Assembly: GCA_964344785.1 (NCBI GenBank)
Contig: CAYFOR010000067.1
Span: 1-15,418, forward strand
DNA from: Thiopontia sp964344785
GTDB taxonomy: Bacteria; Pseudomonadota; Gammaproteobacteria; GCF-002020875
Direction of reading: 5' to 3'
DNA length: 15,418 nt
Part shown: positions 14,425 to 15,418 of the stretch, piece by piece
Layout: each line of letters opens with the position of its first letter
Numbering within the stretch: position 1 is the first letter of the stretch
The notes under the pieces: generated by a model
What the model saw: the letters and a program-made list of their open reading frames with translations, nothing else
The model's database searches: none
Told to the model about the DNA's origin: nothing
Translations under genes and position numbers: made by a program

Positions 14425-14748
14425 ATGAAAGGTGGATTGGGCGGCCTGATGAAGCAGGCGCAGAAGATGCAGGAGAACATGCAGAAGGCACAGGAAGAGC
14501 TCGCCAGTATGGAAGTGGTGGGTCAGTCTGGCGGTGGCATGGTAAAAATCACGATGACCGGGCGTCATGAGGTGCGCCGGGTCGAGATCGATGATGCACT
14601 GATCGGCGATGACAAGGAGATGCTGGAGGATCTGATTGCTGCGGCGGTTAATGATGCCACGCACAAGGTGGAGGATAGCAGCAAGGACAAGATGTCCGGA
14701 ATGGCGGCCGGGCTGGATCTTCCGGCAGGAATCAAACTTCCGTTTTGA
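14425..14748 (+). CDS. ybaB: YbaB/EbfC nucleoid-associated protein
   Basis: This family of small DNA-binding dimers is found almost always between dnaX and recR. The 107-residue product begins MKGGLGGLMKQAQKMQENMQ and has the long helix of the tweezer fold (~5-30), the beta segment GGGMVKITMTGRHEVRRVEID, and the tail with KDKMSGMAAGLDLPAG..LPF. Length agrees with E. coli (109). ATG 14425 is chosen because GGAG at 14413-14416 lies eight bases upstream; the open frame runs further up to 14356 inside dnaX without homology. Confidence 0.94.
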   Translation: MKGGLGGLMKQAQKMQENMQKAQEELASMEVVGQSGGGMVKITMTGRHEVRRVEIDDALIGDDKEMLEDLIAAAVNDATHKVEDSSKDKMSGMAAGLDLPAGIKLPF

Positions 14749-14763
14749 AGACGGGTGGCATTG

Positions 14764-15351
14764 ATGTCACTGATTGAGTCGCTGATGGAGGCGCTGCGCT
14801 GCCTTCCCGGTGTCGGAGCCAAGTCCGCTCAACGAATGGCCTACCATCTGCTGGAGCGGGACCGCTCCGGTGGGAAGAATCTGGCCCAGGCACTGGAACA
14901 GGCGATGGAGCAGGTAGGACATTGCGAGCGCTGCCGTACCTTGTGTGAGGAGACAATCTGTAACCATTGCAGTAATCCGAGGTGTGATGACTCTCTGCTC
15001 TGTGTGGTGGAGAGCCCTTCGGATGTGTTGGCGCTGGAGCAGTCGGCCAGCTATCAGGGGCGTTACTTTGTCTTGATGGGGCACCTCTCCCCGCTGGATG
15101 GGATCGGTCCGGATGAACTGGGATTGGATCTTCTGCAGCAACGACTCGCCTCCGGAGAGGTGGCTGAGGTGATTCTGGCGACTAATCCCACCGTGGAGGG
15201 AGAGGCGACTGCACACTATATCAGCGAGATGGCCCGTGCCTGCGGTGTCAGGACGACCCGTATCGCCCACGGTGTGCCATTGGGAGGAGAGCTGGAGTTT
15301 GTGGATAGCGGTACATTGGGGCACGCGATTAATGGCCGTCAGGCGTATTGA
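14764..15351 (+). CDS. recR: Recombination mediator RecR
   Basis: RecR works with RecF and RecO to load RecA at single-strand gaps. In order it has a helix-hairpin-helix (LPGVGAKSAQRMAYHLL, ~14-30), a C4 zinc finger (C54, C57, C66, C69), and a Toprim domain (~80-175) with VVESPSDVLALE and the highly conserved MGHLSPLDGIGPDELG and ATNPTVEGEATA. RIAHGVPLGGELEFVD closes the domain. ATG 14764 gives 195 residues with GGTGG five bases upstream. GTG at 14755 (198 residues) and TTG 14761 are close alternatives; E. coli RecR is 201. It lies 15 bases after ybaB and is clearly co-transcribed. Confidence 0.95.
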   Translation: MSLIESLMEALRCLPGVGAKSAQRMAYHLLERDRSGGKNLAQALEQAMEQVGHCERCRTLCEETICNHCSNPRCDDSLLCVVESPSDVLALEQSASYQGRYFVLMGHLSPLDGIGPDELGLDLLQQRLASGEVAEVILATNPTVEGEATAHYISEMARACGVRTTRIAHGVPLGGELEFVDSGTLGHAINGRQAY

Positions 15352-15418
15352 CACGCTCCAGGGTCGCGTTGACTCATAGAAAAAGGTAACCGAAGGGAGC
15401 TGTATATCAGAGTCGTTG
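15352..15418. other. Spacer at the right edge
   Basis: These 67 bases contain a GGGAG that may be a ribosome site for a gene beyond the window. No start codon with recognisable coding sequence and no terminator are visible. Confidence 0.4.

Noticed and set aside
15369..15410. Promoter at the right edge starting from TTGACT
   Set aside because: TTGACT is a good -35, but no -10 lies at 16-18 bases; the nearest AT-rich hexamer is about 27 bases away.

Overview
The window looks like a chromosomal housekeeping segment of a non-enteric gammaproteobacterium. The gene order ndk-rlmN-pilW-rodZ-ispG-hisS-yfgM-bamB-der is the classic gammaproteobacterial block, in the version that carries a pilW/pilF-type gene, as in pseudomonads and purple-sulfur or sulfur-oxidiser lineages. 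The proteins align closely with their E. coli counterparts from memory; the IspG cluster cysteines even keep E. coli numbering. I cannot name a genus. I see no insertion sequence, prophage, CRISPR array or tRNA.

Layout. (1) 63-734: a PrsW-like membrane protease homologue with a short N-terminus and two C-terminal zinc ribbons. (2) 735-960: a non-coding leader with two short palindromes, a likely sigma-70 promoter and an intrinsic-terminator-like hairpin lying between that promoter and ndk. (3) 961-9924: a dense, co-directional run of ndk, rlmN, a shortened pilW, rodZ, ispG, hisS, yfgM, bamB, der and a small GIY-YIG gene, mostly overlapping or separated by less than 60 bases. (4) 9925-12394: a stand-alone chemoreceptor gene preceded by a possible sigma-28 promoter. 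Its sensor domain carries a CxxCH c-type haem motif and is followed by a chain of about five HAMP-like modules. (5) 12395-12752: a structured spacer and the 4.5S signal recognition particle RNA gene. (6) 12753-15351: dnaX-ybaB-recR, an arrangement widely conserved next to the SRP RNA.

How the genes work together. The central run mixes nucleotide balance (Ndk), RNA and protein synthesis (RlmN, HisS, Der), isoprenoid supply for cell-wall carriers (IspG), cell shape (RodZ) and envelope assembly (YfgM, BamB). dnaX-ybaB-recR serves replication and recombinational repair. The accessory pieces are the PrsW-like gene at the left edge and the haem chemoreceptor inserted between der/GIY-YIG and ffs-dnaX.

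The observations most worth checking are the haem/poly-HAMP receptor, the pilW gene that stops about 85 residues early exactly at rodZ, the terminator in the ndk leader, and the PrsW-zinc-ribbon protein. I found no clearly new multi-gene system.
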